Source: Ectothiorhodospiraceae bacterium (GTDB lineage: Bacteria > Pseudomonadota > Gammaproteobacteria > Nitrococcales > Halorhodospiraceae). From it: DNA of 56,417 nucleotides. The position numbers and the translations under genes are program-made. Positions 24,178-33,204 of this stretch are shown here, piece by piece (the stretch's first letter is position 1; the number at the start of each line of letters is the position of its first letter). The notes under the pieces are model-generated. The model was not told the DNA's origin. It made no database searches and saw nothing but the letters and a program-made list of their open reading frames with translations. The DNA lies in the NCBI GenBank assembly GCA_003552625.1, contig PUNM01000113.1:1-56417 (forward strand), read 5' to 3'.

Positions 24178-24206
24178 TTGGGTTTCCCCGGGTTTGTGCG
24201 TATAGT
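24178..24206 (+). promoter_or_regulatory. Candidate sigma-70 promoter of the gcv operon
   Basis: A -10-like TATAGT at 24201-24206 with a weak -35 TTGGGT at 24178-24183 (17-base spacing) lies 30 bases before the gcvT ATG. The gap is too short for a tandem glycine riboswitch, and none was recognised. Confidence 0.4.
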
Positions 24207-24236
24207 ATCTCGCCACCCTAGCCATCGATTCCGAAG

Positions 24237-25319
24237 ATGCCGCATCAAACCCCGCTCTACGAAGAACACGCGGGCGCCGGCGCCCGTATTGTCGATTTCG
24301 CCGGTTGGGCGATGCCGCTTCACTACGGCTCGCAACTGGCTGAGCACGAAGCCGTGCGCACCCACGCCGGCCTTTTCGATGTCTCCCACATGGCCATTAC
24401 CGACCTCGGCGGCGAGCGAGCGCGCGATCTCCTGCGCTGGCTGCTGGCCAACGATGTGGCCAAGCTGGACGAGCGACCCGGTCAGGCGCTGTACAGCTGT
24501 TTGCTCAATGAACGCGGCGGCGTCATCGACGACCTGATCGTCTACTACCGCGAGCCGGGCAACTACCGGGTGGTCTCCAACGCGGCGACCCGGGACCGGG
24601 TTCGCCCCCTGCTGCAGGAAGAATCCCAGCGCCTCGGCGTAACGTGCAGCGCCCGTGACGATCTGGCCATGATCGCCGCGCAGGGGCCGCGGGCGGCCGA
24701 GCTGGTGGAGCAACTCTTCGGCGATCAAGCCGCAGCGGCTCTCGCGTGCAAACCCTTCCAGGCCGCACTCATGGGCGAGGTCTTCGCCGGGCGCACAGGC
24801 TACACGGGCGAGGATGGCTTCGAGTTGATCCTCCCCGCGGACTCTGCTCCGGACCTTTGGCGCCGGCTGGTCGCCGCGGGCGCGCAGCCGTGCGGCCTGG
24901 GGGCGCGGGACAGTCTTCGGCTGGAGGCCGGTCTGAACCTCAACGGCCACGAGATGGACGAGCAGACCACGCCGCTGGAGTCGGGCCTCGGCTGGACCGT
25001 GGCTTGGGATCCGGCGGACCGGGACTTCGTCGGCCGCGCCGCCCTGGAAGCGCAGCGGGCGCAGGGTTCCCCCTGGCGACTGGTTGGGCTTGTGGTGGAA
25101 GGGCGGGCACCCGCACGGGAAGGGTATACCGTCCACACCGACGCCGGCGACGGAGTGATCACCAGCGGCGGCCACAGCCCCACCATCGGCGGGCCGATCG
25201 CCCTGGCGCGCGTACCGGCGGCGGCCAAGGACGACTTCCGCGTCGTCATCCGCAAGCGCGAGGCCACCGCCCGGCCGGTCAAACCGCCCTTCGTGCGCCA
25301 TGGTAAGGTACGCGTATAA
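24237..25319 (+). CDS. gcvT: Glycine cleavage system T protein (aminomethyltransferase)
   Basis: 360 residues. Conserved blocks: [12 protein letters not shown] near residue 43, the [13 protein letters not shown] segment, [17 protein letters not shown] near residue 185, the [16 protein letters not shown] loop, and [18 protein letters not shown] near residue 305. The folate-binding T protein releases ammonia and methylene-THF from the aminomethyl-lipoyl group on the H protein. It is the first gene of gcvT-gcvH-gcvPA-tpx-gcvPB, all on the plus strand. Confidence 0.95.
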   Translation: MPHQTPLYEEHAGAGARIVDFAGWAMPLHYGSQLAEHEAVRTHAGLFDVSHMAITDLGGERARDLLRWLLANDVAKLDERPGQALYSCLLNERGGVIDDLIVYYREPGNYRVVSNAATRDRVRPLLQEESQRLGVTCSARDDLAMIAAQGPRAAELVEQLFGDQAAAALACKPFQAALMGEVFAGRTGYTGEDGFELILPADSAPDLWRRLVAAGAQPCGLGARDSLRLEAGLNLNGHEMDEQTTPLESGLGWTVAWDPADRDFVGRAALEAQRAQGSPWRLVGLVVEGRAPAREGYTVHTDAGDGVITSGGHSPTIGGPIALARVPAAAKDDFRVVIRKREATARPVKPPFVRHGKVRV

Positions 25320-25378
25320 GCCGGTCGAACCGTGTCGATCGGGCAGAAATTCATACCGAATCGCGAGGAACGCATCCC

Positions 25379-25771
25379 ATGAGCCAGGTACCCGAAGACC
25401 TCAAGTACACCCAGAATCACGAATGGGTCCGCCTTGAGGCGGATGGCAGCGTCACGGTAGGCATCACCGATCACGCCCAGGAGTCGATCGGCGACCTGGT
25501 CTTCGTCGAGGCACCGGAGCCGGGCACCAGCGTACAAGCCCAGGAGGCCTGCGCGGTGGTTGAGTCGGTCAAGGCCGCATCGGACGTCTACGCCCCGATC
25601 TCCGGGGAGGTCACGGAAGGCAATGAGGCCCTCGCCGACAGCCCGGAGGCCGTCAACAGTGACCCTTACGGGGAAGGGTGGATCATGCGCATCCAACCCG
25701 CCGATGCTGGAGAGCTCGACGGCCTGATGGATGCTGCCGCCTATCAGCAGCTGGTGGCCGACGAGGGTTAA
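25379..25771 (+). CDS. gcvH: Glycine cleavage system H protein
   Basis: 130 residues, full length. The lipoylation lysine lies in [17 protein letters not shown] near residue 65, preceded by [22 protein letters not shown] and followed by the GWIMRIQP beta-strand. The lipoyl arm shuttles the aminomethyl group among the P, T and L proteins. The ATG at 25379 has a GAGGAA site upstream; gcvPA starts 28 bases after its stop. No gene for the L protein (dihydrolipoyl dehydrogenase) is in this cluster. Confidence 0.95.
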   Translation: MSQVPEDLKYTQNHEWVRLEADGSVTVGITDHAQESIGDLVFVEAPEPGTSVQAQEACAVVESVKAASDVYAPISGEVTEGNEALADSPEAVNSDPYGEGWIMRIQPADAGELDGLMDAAAYQQLVADEG

Positions 25772-25799
25772 CGCCACCTGCGAACACGGGACCCAAACC

Positions 25800-27182
25800 A
25801 TGCCGTTCGTACCACATACAGAGCAGGAGGTCCGCCAGATGCTCGACACCATCGGTGTCGAACGCATCGAGGACCTCTTTGACGAGATCCCGGAGTCGCT
25901 GCGGAATGCCTCGATCGAGGCCGTGGCGCCGGGAATGACCGAGATGGAGGTCACCCGGCTGATGCGCGGGCGAGCCGCGCAGGATGAGCAGCCCGCCTGT
26001 TTCATCGGCGCCGGGGCCTACGACCACCACGTCCCCGCCGCCGTCTGGGAGCTCACGACCCGCGGCGAGTTCTACAGTGCCTACACGCCGTACCAGGCGG
26101 AGGCATCCCAGGGGACGCTGCAGCTCATCTACGAGTTTCAGACCATGATGTCGGAACTCACCGGCCTGTATGCGGCCAACGCTTCGCTCTACGACGGCGC
26201 GACGGCGCTCGCCGAGGCGGTGCTCATGGCTGTCCGTGCAAACCGTAAGGCGAAGAGCAAGCGCGTGCTCATGCCCCGCACGGTGCATCCGCATTACCGC
26301 CGGGTCGTGGAAAGTATCGTCGCCAACCAGGGCATCGAGCTTGTGGAGGCCCCGCTGGACGATACCGTTGGGCGTATCGATCCGGAGGCACTGGGCCGGT
26401 TCGAGGATGAGCCCTTTGCCGCTGTGGTCATCCCGCAGCCGAACTTCTTCGGCGCCCTCGAAGAGGTCGATCGACTGACTGACTGGGCCCACGGCCTGAA
26501 CGCGCTCACCATTGCCGTGTGCAACCCGGTCTCCCTCGCCGTCCTGACGCCCCCCGGCGAGTGGGGCACGAAAGGGGCGGATATCGCCTGTGGTGAGGGG
26601 CAGCCGCTCGGCATCCCGCTCTCCTCGGGCGGGCCGTACTTCGGCTTCATGACCACCCGCAAGGAGCACGTCCGGCAGCTGCCAGGGCGAATCGTCGGGC
26701 GGACCGTGGACGCCGACGGGCGTACCGGCTATACGTTGACGTTGCAGGCCCGGGAGCAACACATCCGGCGCTCCAAGGCGACCTCGAACATCTGTACCAA
26801 CCAGGGTCTGATGGTCACCGCTGCCACAATCCACATGGCGCTGCTCGGTGCAGAAGGGCTGGGCCGCGTAGCAGCGGTCAGCCACGAACGGACCCGCGAG
26901 TTGGTGCAGAAACTGACAGCCATCGACGGCGTTGAACGTCTCTTCGATGGGCCGTTCTTCCACGAGGTGCCGCTGCGGATTCCCGCGCCTGCCGAAGAAG
27001 TGCTCCCCCGGCTCGCCGAGAAAGGCGTCCTGGGCGGGTACAACCTCACCCATGATTTCCCGGAGTGGGGACCGACGTTGCTCGTGTGTGCAACCGAGAC
27101 CCGGACCTCCGAGGAGATCGAACGGTTTGCGCGGGCTCTCGAAGAGACCGTTGGCCAGACCGGCCAACGCGCCCGCGCCTGA
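25800..27182 (+). CDS. gcvPA: Glycine decarboxylase P protein, N-terminal subunit (subunit 1)
   Basis: 460 residues, the usual size of the N-terminal half of the split P protein. Signature blocks are [45 protein letters not shown] and QFQTMM-like [11 protein letters not shown], then [14 protein letters not shown]. Subunits 1 and 2 form the PLP-dependent heterotetramer that decarboxylates glycine and transfers the aminomethyl group to H protein. Start is the ATG at 25800. The second subunit is not directly downstream: a thiol peroxidase gene lies between. Confidence 0.93.
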   Translation: MPFVPHTEQEVRQMLDTIGVERIEDLFDEIPESLRNASIEAVAPGMTEMEVTRLMRGRAAQDEQPACFIGAGAYDHHVPAAVWELTTRGEFYSAYTPYQAEASQGTLQLIYEFQTMMSELTGLYAANASLYDGATALAEAVLMAVRANRKAKSKRVLMPRTVHPHYRRVVESIVANQGIELVEAPLDDTVGRIDPEALGRFEDEPFAAVVIPQPNFFGALEEVDRLTDWAHGLNALTIAVCNPVSLAVLTPPGEWGTKGADIACGEGQPLGIPLSSGGPYFGFMTTRKEHVRQLPGRIVGRTVDADGRTGYTLTLQAREQHIRRSKATSNICTNQGLMVTAATIHMALLGAEGLGRVAAVSHERTRELVQKLTAIDGVERLFDGPFFHEVPLRIPAPAEEVLPRLAEKGVLGGYNLTHDFPEWGPTLLVCATETRTSEEIERFARALEETVGQTGQRARA

Positions 27183-27219
27183 CTCACGACCGCGTCCGTC
27201 GCGGAGGAGGTAACGCGCC

Positions 27220-27717
27220 ATGGCCACGATCACCCTAAAAGGCTCTCCGTTCCAGACCTGCGGCGAGCTTCCGCAAACCGGGGCATCGGCACCGGAGTTT
27301 CGCCTTGTAGACGGCGAACTCCAGGACCATCGGCTCGCCGACTTCGGCGGCCAGCCGCTGGTCCTCAACATCGTGCCGAGCCTGGATACACCGGTCTGCA
27401 GTGCCTCCGCGAAACAATTCAGCCAGCTCGCCGCGACTCATCCCCAGGTCCGTTTCGCAACGGTCTCGGCCGACCTCCCCTTCGCGCAGCAGCGCTTCTG
27501 CACCAGCGAGGGGGTCGACAACGTGGTGATGCTGTCGACCATGCGCGACGGTGCCTTTCAGCGTGACTACGGCGTCCGCATCGAGAACGGCCCCATGGAG
27601 GGCCTCTGCGCGCGGGCCGTGGTGGTGATCGATGGACAGGGTCAGGTCACCTACACCCAGCTCGTTCCGGAGATCGCCCAGGAGCCGGATTACGACGACG
27701 TCCAGCGCGCTCTGTGA
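27220..27717 (+). CDS. tpx: Thiol peroxidase Tpx (atypical 2-Cys peroxiredoxin)
   Basis: 165 residues. The peroxidatic Cys is in [14 protein letters not shown] near residue 60 and the resolving Cys in [13 protein letters not shown] near residue 94; the C-terminal [21 protein letters not shown] is typical. Tpx reduces hydrogen and alkyl hydroperoxides with thioredoxin. The ATG at 27220 follows GGAGGAGG. It sits between gcvPA and gcvPB with its stop 2 bases before the gcvPB ATG, so it is translated as part of the glycine cleavage operon. The reason for the linkage is unknown. Confidence 0.93.
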   Translation: MATITLKGSPFQTCGELPQTGASAPEFRLVDGELQDHRLADFGGQPLVLNIVPSLDTPVCSASAKQFSQLAATHPQVRFATVSADLPFAQQRFCTSEGVDNVVMLSTMRDGAFQRDYGVRIENGPMEGLCARAVVVIDGQGQVTYTQLVPEIAQEPDYDDVQRAL

Positions 27718-27719
27718 CC

Positions 27720-29192
27720 ATGACTGAGGAGTCCGAAGCCGTGCTCATCTACGATATTAGTCGCGAGGGGCGACGGGCCTACGCCCAGGCCCCCTCCGAA
27801 TCCCCGAGTGCCGAGAGCATTCCGCGGCGCTTTCGGCGGCAGACCCCGCCGCAGCTGCCCGAGGTCTCGGAACTGGAGACGGTGCGCCACTACACGAGGC
27901 TCTCGCAAAAGAACTTCGCAATCGACACGCACTTCTACCCGCTCGGTTCGTGCACCATGAAGTACAACCCGAGGGGGGCGAACCGACTGGCGATGCTGCC
28001 GCAGTTTCTGGAACGCCACCCGCTTGCGCCCGACGAGACCGGACAGGGGTTCCTGGCCTGTATCCATGAACTGCAGCAGGATCTGGCCGTCATCACCGGG
28101 ATGCAGGACGTCACCCTCTCGGTCATGGCCGGCGCTCAGGGCGAATTCGCCGGCGTCGCCATGATTCGCGCCTACCACGAGGCACGGGGCGACAGCGAGC
28201 GCACCGAGATCATCGTGCCGGACGCCGCGCACGGGACGAATCCGGCCACGGCGACGATGTGCGGCTACAAGGTCCGGGAGATCCCCACCGGATCGGACGG
28301 CGATGTGGACATGGAGGCCTTCAAGGCTGCCGTGGGACCGCAGACCGCCGGGATCATGCTCACCAACCCCTCCACCGTGGGCGTCTTTGAGCGCCGCATC
28401 GAAGAGATCGCCGCGATCGTGCACGACGCCGGCGGCCTGCTCTACTACGACGGCGCCAACCTGAACGCCATCCTGGGCAAGGCGCGCCCCGGGGATATGG
28501 GGTTCGACGTCATCCACATGAACCTGCACAAGACCTTCTCCACGCCGCACGGCGGGGGCGGCCCCGGGGCCGGCGCCGTCGGGGTCAGCGAGCGTCTGCT
28601 TCCTTACCTCCCGATCCCGCGGGTGACCCGGGAGGGCGATCGGTATCGGTGGCTGACCGAGACGGACTGCCCGCAGAGCATCGGCCGCCTGTGCACCTTC
28701 AACGGCAACTCCGGCGTGCTGCTTCGCGCCTACGCCTACGTGCGGATGCTCGGCCGTGAGGGCATGCCGCGGGTCGCCGAATACTCTACGCTCAACGCCA
28801 ACTACCTGATGAAGCGCCTCCAGGAGGAGGGCTTTACGGTGGCCTATCCCGACCGGCGGGCGAGCCATGAGTTCATCGTCAGCCTCAAGCATGAGGCCAA
28901 GGAGCTGGGTGCCAACGTCATGGACTTTGCCAAGCGGCTCCTGGATCTGGGCTACCACGCGCCGACCACATACTTCCCGCTCCTCGTGCCGGAGGCACTG
29001 CTCATCGAGCCCACGGAGACGGAGTCCAAGCATGAGCTCGACGGCTTCGTGGAAGCGATGGTCCGGATCCGTGAAGAGGCCCGCGAGAATATCGATATGG
29101 TCAAGGGTGCGCCGTACCGACTGCCCGTTCGGCGGCTCGATGACGTCAAGGCGGCTCGCGAGCTGGACCTGCGCTGGCAGCAGGCCTCCTAG
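27720..29192 (+). CDS. gcvPB: Glycine decarboxylase P protein, C-terminal subunit (subunit 2)
   Basis: 490 residues, the standard size of subunit 2. The PLP lysine is in [20 protein letters not shown] near residue 265, with [14 protein letters not shown] just before it. Other hallmarks are [31 protein letters not shown] and TEPTESKH-like [12 protein letters not shown]. It completes the glycine decarboxylase with gcvPA. The ATG at 27720 is preferred, although a GTG at 27714 overlaps the tpx stop. A GC-rich hairpin follows the stop, ending the operon. Confidence 0.95.
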   Translation: MTEESEAVLIYDISREGRRAYAQAPSESPSAESIPRRFRRQTPPQLPEVSELETVRHYTRLSQKNFAIDTHFYPLGSCTMKYNPRGANRLAMLPQFLERHPLAPDETGQGFLACIHELQQDLAVITGMQDVTLSVMAGAQGEFAGVAMIRAYHEARGDSERTEIIVPDAAHGTNPATATMCGYKVREIPTGSDGDVDMEAFKAAVGPQTAGIMLTNPSTVGVFERRIEEIAAIVHDAGGLLYYDGANLNAILGKARPGDMGFDVIHMNLHKTFSTPHGGGGPGAGAVGVSERLLPYLPIPRVTREGDRYRWLTETDCPQSIGRLCTFNGNSGVLLRAYAYVRMLGREGMPRVAEYSTLNANYLMKRLQEEGFTVAYPDRRASHEFIVSLKHEAKELGANVMDFAKRLLDLGYHAPTTYFPLLVPEALLIEPTETESKHELDGFVEAMVRIREEARENIDMVKGAPYRLPVRRLDDVKAARELDLRWQQAS

Positions 29193-29209
29193 AGCCCCTT
29201 GATCTCACC

Positions 29210-29233
29210 GGGGCGGCCTCTCCAGGCCGCCCC
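29210..29233 (+). terminator. Hairpin terminator after the gcv operon
   Basis: GGGGCGGCCT, a four-base loop, AGGCCGCCCC: a perfect ten-base-pair stem 17 bases after the gcvPB stop. The following bases are TCCC rather than a T-run, so termination may be partial. Confidence 0.65.
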
Positions 29234-29241
29234 TCCCACAA

Positions 29242-29316
29242 GCTTCAAGTCGCAAGTGGATGCCGAGCCCCTCGATCCGTCGACGCGAACGGGCTACTTG
29301 CAACTTGGATCTTGAA
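29242..29316. repeat. Spaced inverted repeat upstream of the PfkB-family kinase gene
   Basis: GCTTCAAGTCGCAAGT (29242-29257) and ACTTGCAACTTGGATCTTGAA (29296-29316) are imperfect inverted copies of a TTCAAG-CAAGT motif. Short repeats of this AAGTTGCAAG kind are common in intergenic regions of proteobacteria. This may be a remnant or a binding site before the kinase gene. Confidence 0.35.
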
Positions 29317-29344
29317 ACGCACACTTCCAATTGGAGGGATGAAT

Positions 29345-30295
29345 ATGTCCGCCATTATCAGCGGCTCCGTCGCGTTCGATACGATCATGGTCTTCCACGA
29401 CCGCTTCCGGAATCACATCCTCCCGGAGCAGGTTCACATCCTCAACGTCTCGTTCCTGGTTCCGTCGCTGCGCCGCGAGTACGGTGGCTGCGCCGGCAAC
29501 ATCGCCTACAACCTCAAGATGCTCGGTGAGGAGCCGTTGACGCTGGCGACCGTCGGCGCCGACATCGGCAGCTACGCCGACTGGATGAGCAGCCACGGCA
29601 TCGAGCAGCGCTACATCACCACGCTCAACGAGCACTACACCGCTCAGGCCTACATCACCACGGACATGGACGATAACCAGATCACGGCTTTCCACCCCGG
29701 CGCCATGGGCGAGGCGCACACGGTGGACGTCCCGCGGGATACGGGCGCCAAGATCGGTGTCGTCGCTCCCAACGGCCCCGAGGGCATGGTCAAGCACGCC
29801 CGGCAGTTCGTGGATGCCGGCATCCCCTTCATCTTCGACCCGGGTCAGGCCATGCCTGCGTTCGACGGCGACCAGCTGCGCGAGTTCGTCGATGGCGCCA
29901 CCTGGGTGGCAGTCAACGACTACGAGTCGCGGATGCTCACCGAGAAGACCCACATGGAGCTCGAGGATATCGCCAGCAAGGTCGAGGCACTGATCGTCAC
30001 CCGCGGCGCCGAGGGCTCTCACATCTACACCAACGGGCAGGTCATCCACGTCCCCGCAGCCCCGATCAGCCAGGTCGCCGACCCCACCGGCTGCGGCGAT
30101 GCCTTCCGCGCCGGCCTGCTTTTCGGCCTGATCCGCGGCATCGACTGGGAAACCACCGGCCGCATCGCCTCCCTGATGGGTGCGATCAAGGTCGAGCAGA
30201 GCGGCACTCAGAACCACAACTTCGATGCGGAGACGTTCAAGAGCCGTTACCAGTCGGCCTTCGGCCGCAGCCTGGACGTCCCGGTGGGCCGCTGA
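29345..30295 (+). CDS. PfkB-family kinase, adenosine kinase-like
   Basis: 316 residues. The ribokinase fold is clear: GSVAFDTI near the start, GGCAGNIAYNLKMLGE near residue 50 (substrate-binding glycines), NDYESRML, and the anion-hole and catalytic-base motif DPTGCGDAFRAGLLFGL near residue 255. Length and the AGNIAYNLKMLG block resemble bacterial carbohydrate kinases often annotated as adenosine kinase; the natural substrate is uncertain. I chose the ATG at 29345 because GGAGG lies 7 bases upstream; the in-frame ATGs at 29312 and 29339 fit less well. It is a single-gene unit ending in a terminator. Confidence 0.85.
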   Translation: MSAIISGSVAFDTIMVFHDRFRNHILPEQVHILNVSFLVPSLRREYGGCAGNIAYNLKMLGEEPLTLATVGADIGSYADWMSSHGIEQRYITTLNEHYTAQAYITTDMDDNQITAFHPGAMGEAHTVDVPRDTGAKIGVVAPNGPEGMVKHARQFVDAGIPFIFDPGQAMPAFDGDQLREFVDGATWVAVNDYESRMLTEKTHMELEDIASKVEALIVTRGAEGSHIYTNGQVIHVPAAPISQVADPTGCGDAFRAGLLFGLIRGIDWETTGRIASLMGAIKVEQSGTQNHNFDAETFKSRYQSAFGRSLDVPVGR

Positions 30296-30322
30296 GGACT
30301 CGCCCGACGTCCGCCAACTCCG

Positions 30323-30356
30323 GGGCCCCGTACGCCGAAGGCGCGGGGCCCTTCTT
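30323..30356 (+). terminator. Rho-independent terminator after the PfkB-family kinase gene
   Basis: GGGCCCCG and CGGGGCCC pair perfectly around an inner CGCC-GAA-GGCG hairpin, followed by TTCTT. It sits 28 bases after the kinase stop and before ampD. Confidence 0.8.
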
Positions 30357-30376
30357 CATTCCGGACGAGGCAGGCG

Positions 30377-30961
30377 GTGGCAGCAGAGCAATACCACATC
30401 GACACCGGCAGCGGGCAGCTCTATCCGGCCAGGCAGGTACCGTCGCCCAACCAAGGCCCCCGGCCTGAAGGCACGCCGATTGACCTCGCGGTCATTCACG
30501 CCATCAGCCTGCCGCCCGGAGAGTTCGGAGGCGACGCCATCGACCGCCTCTTCACCAATCGCCTCGACCCGCAGGCGCATCCCTACTTCGCCGGCATTGC
30601 CGGGTTGCGCGTCTCCGCGCACCTGCTCATCCGCCGCCACGGCGGTACGACCCAGTATGTGCCCTTTCACCGGCGGGCCTGGCACGCCGGGCGCTCCAGC
30701 TTCGCAGGCCGAACCGAATGCAACGACTACTCCATCGGCATCGAGCTCGAGGGCGATGAGCGGCACTCGTTCACGGCGGCCCAGTACCGGGCGCTGAGTG
30801 GCATTCTGGCCGCGCTGACCCGCACCTACCCGGGGTTGGGGCGGGACCGCATCGTCGGCCATGCCGACATCGCACCGGGGCGCAAGACCGATCCGGGCCC
30901 GCGGTTCGACTGGGATCGGCTTTTTGCAGAACTCGACCGGATTACGACTCGGGGCACTTGA
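30377..30961 (+). CDS. ampD: 1,6-anhydro-N-acetylmuramyl-L-alanine amidase AmpD
   Basis: 194 residues with the amidase_2 fold. Zinc ligands are visible: His in VIHAISLPPGEFGG near residue 37, His in GHADIAPGRKTDPGPRFDW near residue 160 and Asp in the same segment; WHAGRSSF and NDYSIGIELEGD are conserved. The enzyme splits anhydromuropeptides in the cytosol during peptidoglycan recycling. The start is the GTG at 30377 with GAGGCAGG upstream. Its 3' end overlaps apaH by 20 bases tail to tail. Confidence 0.93.
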   Translation: MAAEQYHIDTGSGQLYPARQVPSPNQGPRPEGTPIDLAVIHAISLPPGEFGGDAIDRLFTNRLDPQAHPYFAGIAGLRVSAHLLIRRHGGTTQYVPFHRRAWHAGRSSFAGRTECNDYSIGIELEGDERHSFTAAQYRALSGILAALTRTYPGLGRDRIVGHADIAPGRKTDPGPRFDWDRLFAELDRITTRGT

Positions 30962-31775
30962 GGCTATGGACGGTCTCGCTGCCGTCGTCGATGCGCACGG
31001 CGGTCAGCGTGTTCCCCCATTGGCACCCGGTATCGATACTCAGGACCCCGCTGTCATTGTGGAATCCGAGTAGTGACCAGTGCCCGGTGACCAGCTTCAC
31101 CGGATCCGGCCGGGCCCGAAGCCGCTGACGGGCCTCGAACCAGGGGTAATGTCCCTCGGGCGCCTGATGCGGGGTGCCCTTGTAGCGCAGGAGCAACCGG
31201 CCGCTGCCGTCTACGAAGCGCATGCGCATGAACGCGTTGGTAATGAACCGAAGGCGCTCAAAGCCCTCCAGCTCATCCGACCATTCCGACGGCAGGTTAC
31301 CGTAGATGTTGTCCATGAAATCGAAGAACGGGATACCGCCACGCAGTGCGTGCTCGAGTTCCCTCGCCCGCAGCTGGGCCTCAGCCACGCTCCAGGCTGG
31401 GGGGAGCCCGGCGTGGACCATGGCGTAGCCGTAGTTCTCGTCAAGGTGCATGACCGGACGCCGACGCAGCCACTCGATTAACTCATCGGCATCCGGTGCA
31501 TCCAGCGTGGCCCGCAGGGTGTCCGAACTCTTGAGCCGGCCGTGGCCGCACCAGACGGACATCAGATGGATGTCGTGGTTGCCAAGAACGGTTACGGCCC
31601 GGTCCCCGAGTTCGTTGCGGACCAATCGCAGCACACCGAGCGAGTCCGGGCCGCGGTTGACCAGATCCCCGACGAACCAGATCCGATCCTCCGCCGGGTC
31701 GAAGCGGAGCTCGTCAAGCAGCCGACGCAGCGGATCGCAGCAACCCTGGATATCCCCGATCGCGTAGGTGGCCAA
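30942..31775 (-). CDS. apaH: Symmetrical bis(5'-nucleosyl)-tetraphosphatase ApaH
   Basis: 277 residues, full length. Metallophosphatase motifs are YAIGDIQGC at the N-terminus, WFVGDLVNRGPDS near residue 35, VLGNHDIHL near residue 63 and GHWSLLGF near residue 228. It hydrolyses diadenosine tetraphosphate to two ADP. The start is a TTG at 31775 (MATYAIGD), with GGAGGG about 5 bases upstream. It converges on ampD with a 20-base overlap. Confidence 0.93.
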   Translation of the reverse strand: MATYAIGDIQGCCDPLRRLLDELRFDPAEDRIWFVGDLVNRGPDSLGVLRLVRNELGDRAVTVLGNHDIHLMSVWCGHGRLKSSDTLRATLDAPDADELIEWLRRRPVMHLDENYGYAMVHAGLPPAWSVAEAQLRARELEHALRGGIPFFDFMDNIYGNLPSEWSDELEGFERLRFITNAFMRMRFVDGSGRLLLRYKGTPHQAPEGHYPWFEARQRLRARPDPVKLVTGHWSLLGFHNDSGVLSIDTGCQWGNTLTAVRIDDGSETVHSLKCPES

Positions 31776-31818
31776 ACTGCCCTCCTGTCTCTCCGTACGG
31801 CATCACGGCCTGCGGGTC

Positions 31819-32931
31819 TCAGGCCGGCGCGGCGCCCTTGAGCTTCTCCCGCAGAGCGCCGAGCAGGCTGTTATGGGCCTCGACAAACGCCTCTATGCCC
31901 TCGCGCTCCAGTTCCTCCATAAACGCCTGGAAGTCGACCCCCAGGTCGGCGAGGGCGTGCAGCTCATCCACCGCACCCGATACCCCCTCTTCCAGCCGCC
32001 GCGCCGGCTGGCCCGAATGAAGGTACGCGTCATAGGTCGCCGGGGGAAGGGTCGTCACCGTCTCCGGCCCGGCCAGCGCCTCCACGTAGTAGGTCTGAGG
32101 ATAGCGATCGCCCTTGACCCCCGTGCTGGCCCAGAGCAACCGCTGCGGACGGGCCCCCGCCGCGGCCAGCGACGCAAACTGATCCCCGTGGAACACATCC
32201 TGGTAGAGCCCGTAGGCGGCGCGCGCATTGGCAATGGCAGCGCGCCCGCCCCACTCCTCGAATGCCTGCGGGGCCTCCTGCTGGAGCCAGGCGTCGACCT
32301 TGGCGTCGAGTCGGCTGACGAAGAGACTCGCCACGGAGGCCGGCTCGCTCACCGGCTCGCCCGCCTGGCGGCGGCGCTCCAGGGCGCGCACGTACGCCTG
32401 CGCGATCTCGTAATAGCGCTCGACACTGAACAGGAGGGTCACGTTGACCGGAATGCCTCGGACAATCAGTTCCTCGAAGGCCTCCACGCCGGCGGGCGTG
32501 GCAGGAACCTTGATCATGACGTTGGCCCGGGCAACATCGGCGTGCAGCCGCAGCGCCTCGGTCACCGTGCCGCGCGCATCGTGGGCGAGGCCGGGCTCCA
32601 CCTCCATGCTTACGTAGCCATCGACCCCGGCGCTGCGATCGAAGACCGGCCTCAGGACATCCGCAGCGATCCGGATATCCTCCATCGCCAGCTGCTCATA
32701 AACACCGGATGGATCGGTGCCAACCGCGGCGACTGCCTCCTGAATCGCCTGGTCGTACTCGCTGGTGCCCCCGATCGCCTTTTGAAAGATCGCGGGGTTC
32801 GTGGTGACGCCGCAGAGGGCGTCGCGATCCACCCGTTCCTGCAGACCCTGCGGCAGCATCCCGCGGTGGATGTTGTCGTACCAGACGCTCTGGCCGAGCG
32901 CTGCCAGCCCCCGAAGCGGATTCTCCGTCAT
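31819..32931 (-). CDS. tal: Transaldolase (long, actinobacterial/cyanobacterial-like type)
   Basis: 370 residues, the size of the longer transaldolase class. The Schiff-base lysine is in NVMIKVPATPAGVEAF near residue 143; the N-terminal LAALGQSVWYDNIHRGML and VTTNPAIFQKAI and the C-terminal LLWASTGVKG and TYYVEALAGPET are diagnostic. The enzyme transfers a dihydroxyacetone unit in the pentose phosphate pathway, fitting with rpiA nearby. The start is placed at the ATG at 32931; the ATG at 32943 is also possible. An apparent -10 TATACT lies on the minus strand at 32971-32976. Confidence 0.9.
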   Translation of the reverse strand: MTENPLRGLAALGQSVWYDNIHRGMLPQGLQERVDRDALCGVTTNPAIFQKAIGGTSEYDQAIQEAVAAVGTDPSGVYEQLAMEDIRIAADVLRPVFDRSAGVDGYVSMEVEPGLAHDARGTVTEALRLHADVARANVMIKVPATPAGVEAFEELIVRGIPVNVTLLFSVERYYEIAQAYVRALERRRQAGEPVSEPASVASLFVSRLDAKVDAWLQQEAPQAFEEWGGRAAIANARAAYGLYQDVFHGDQFASLAAAGARPQRLLWASTGVKGDRYPQTYYVEALAGPETVTTLPPATYDAYLHSGQPARRLEEGVSGAVDELHALADLGVDFQAFMEELEREGIEAFVEAHNSLLGALREKLKGAAPA

Positions 32932-33024
32932 GGCCAAGCCCATTTCCTGAAACTGTCTGATGGTTGGATCAGTATAACGAGGGCCCCCAGACACGGGAAC
33001 CAAGACGCGGGGCGTCCGGGTTCC

Positions 33025-33053
33025 CTGACCCGGCACCCGCGAGTCGGTATAAT
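33025..33053 (+). promoter_or_regulatory. Sigma-70 promoter of the lptM-lysA-dapF-xerC operon
   Basis: A perfect -10 TATAAT (33048-33053) with -35-like CTGACC (33025-33030), spacing 17 bases, lies 38 bases before the lptM start. Confidence 0.65.
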
Positions 33054-33090
33054 CGAGACTTTTCCCCACGACCCCGGTGGAGGTACCACG

Positions 33091-33204
33091 TTGCGCACTT
33101 TCCTGGCAGCTGCCGTGCTGATCGCGGCGCTTATCACCGCCACCGCCTGCGGGCAGAAAACGGATCTCTACCTCCCGGATGAGGCCGAAGAGGGCGAGGC
33201 ATGA
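33091..33204 (+). CDS. lptM: LPS-assembly lipoprotein LptM (YifL)
   Basis: 37 codons, from the TTG at 33091 with GGAGG about 7 bases upstream. The product is a short lipoprotein: a hydrophobic signal ends in the lipobox TATAC (Cys15), then GQKTDLYLPDEAEEGEA. The C-G-x-K-x-D-LYLP motif is the hallmark of LptM, which assists disulfide maturation of LptD. Its stop overlaps the ATG of lysA. In many gammaproteobacteria lptM stands just upstream of dapF or lysA-dapF, which supports the call. It would be missed by length-based gene finders. Confidence 0.9.
   Translation: MRTFLAAAVLIAALITATACGQKTDLYLPDEAEEGEA

Noticed and set aside
24145-24236. Possible glycine riboswitch before gcvT
   Set aside because: The gap is only about 90 bases and lacks the tandem conserved cores of a glycine riboswitch.
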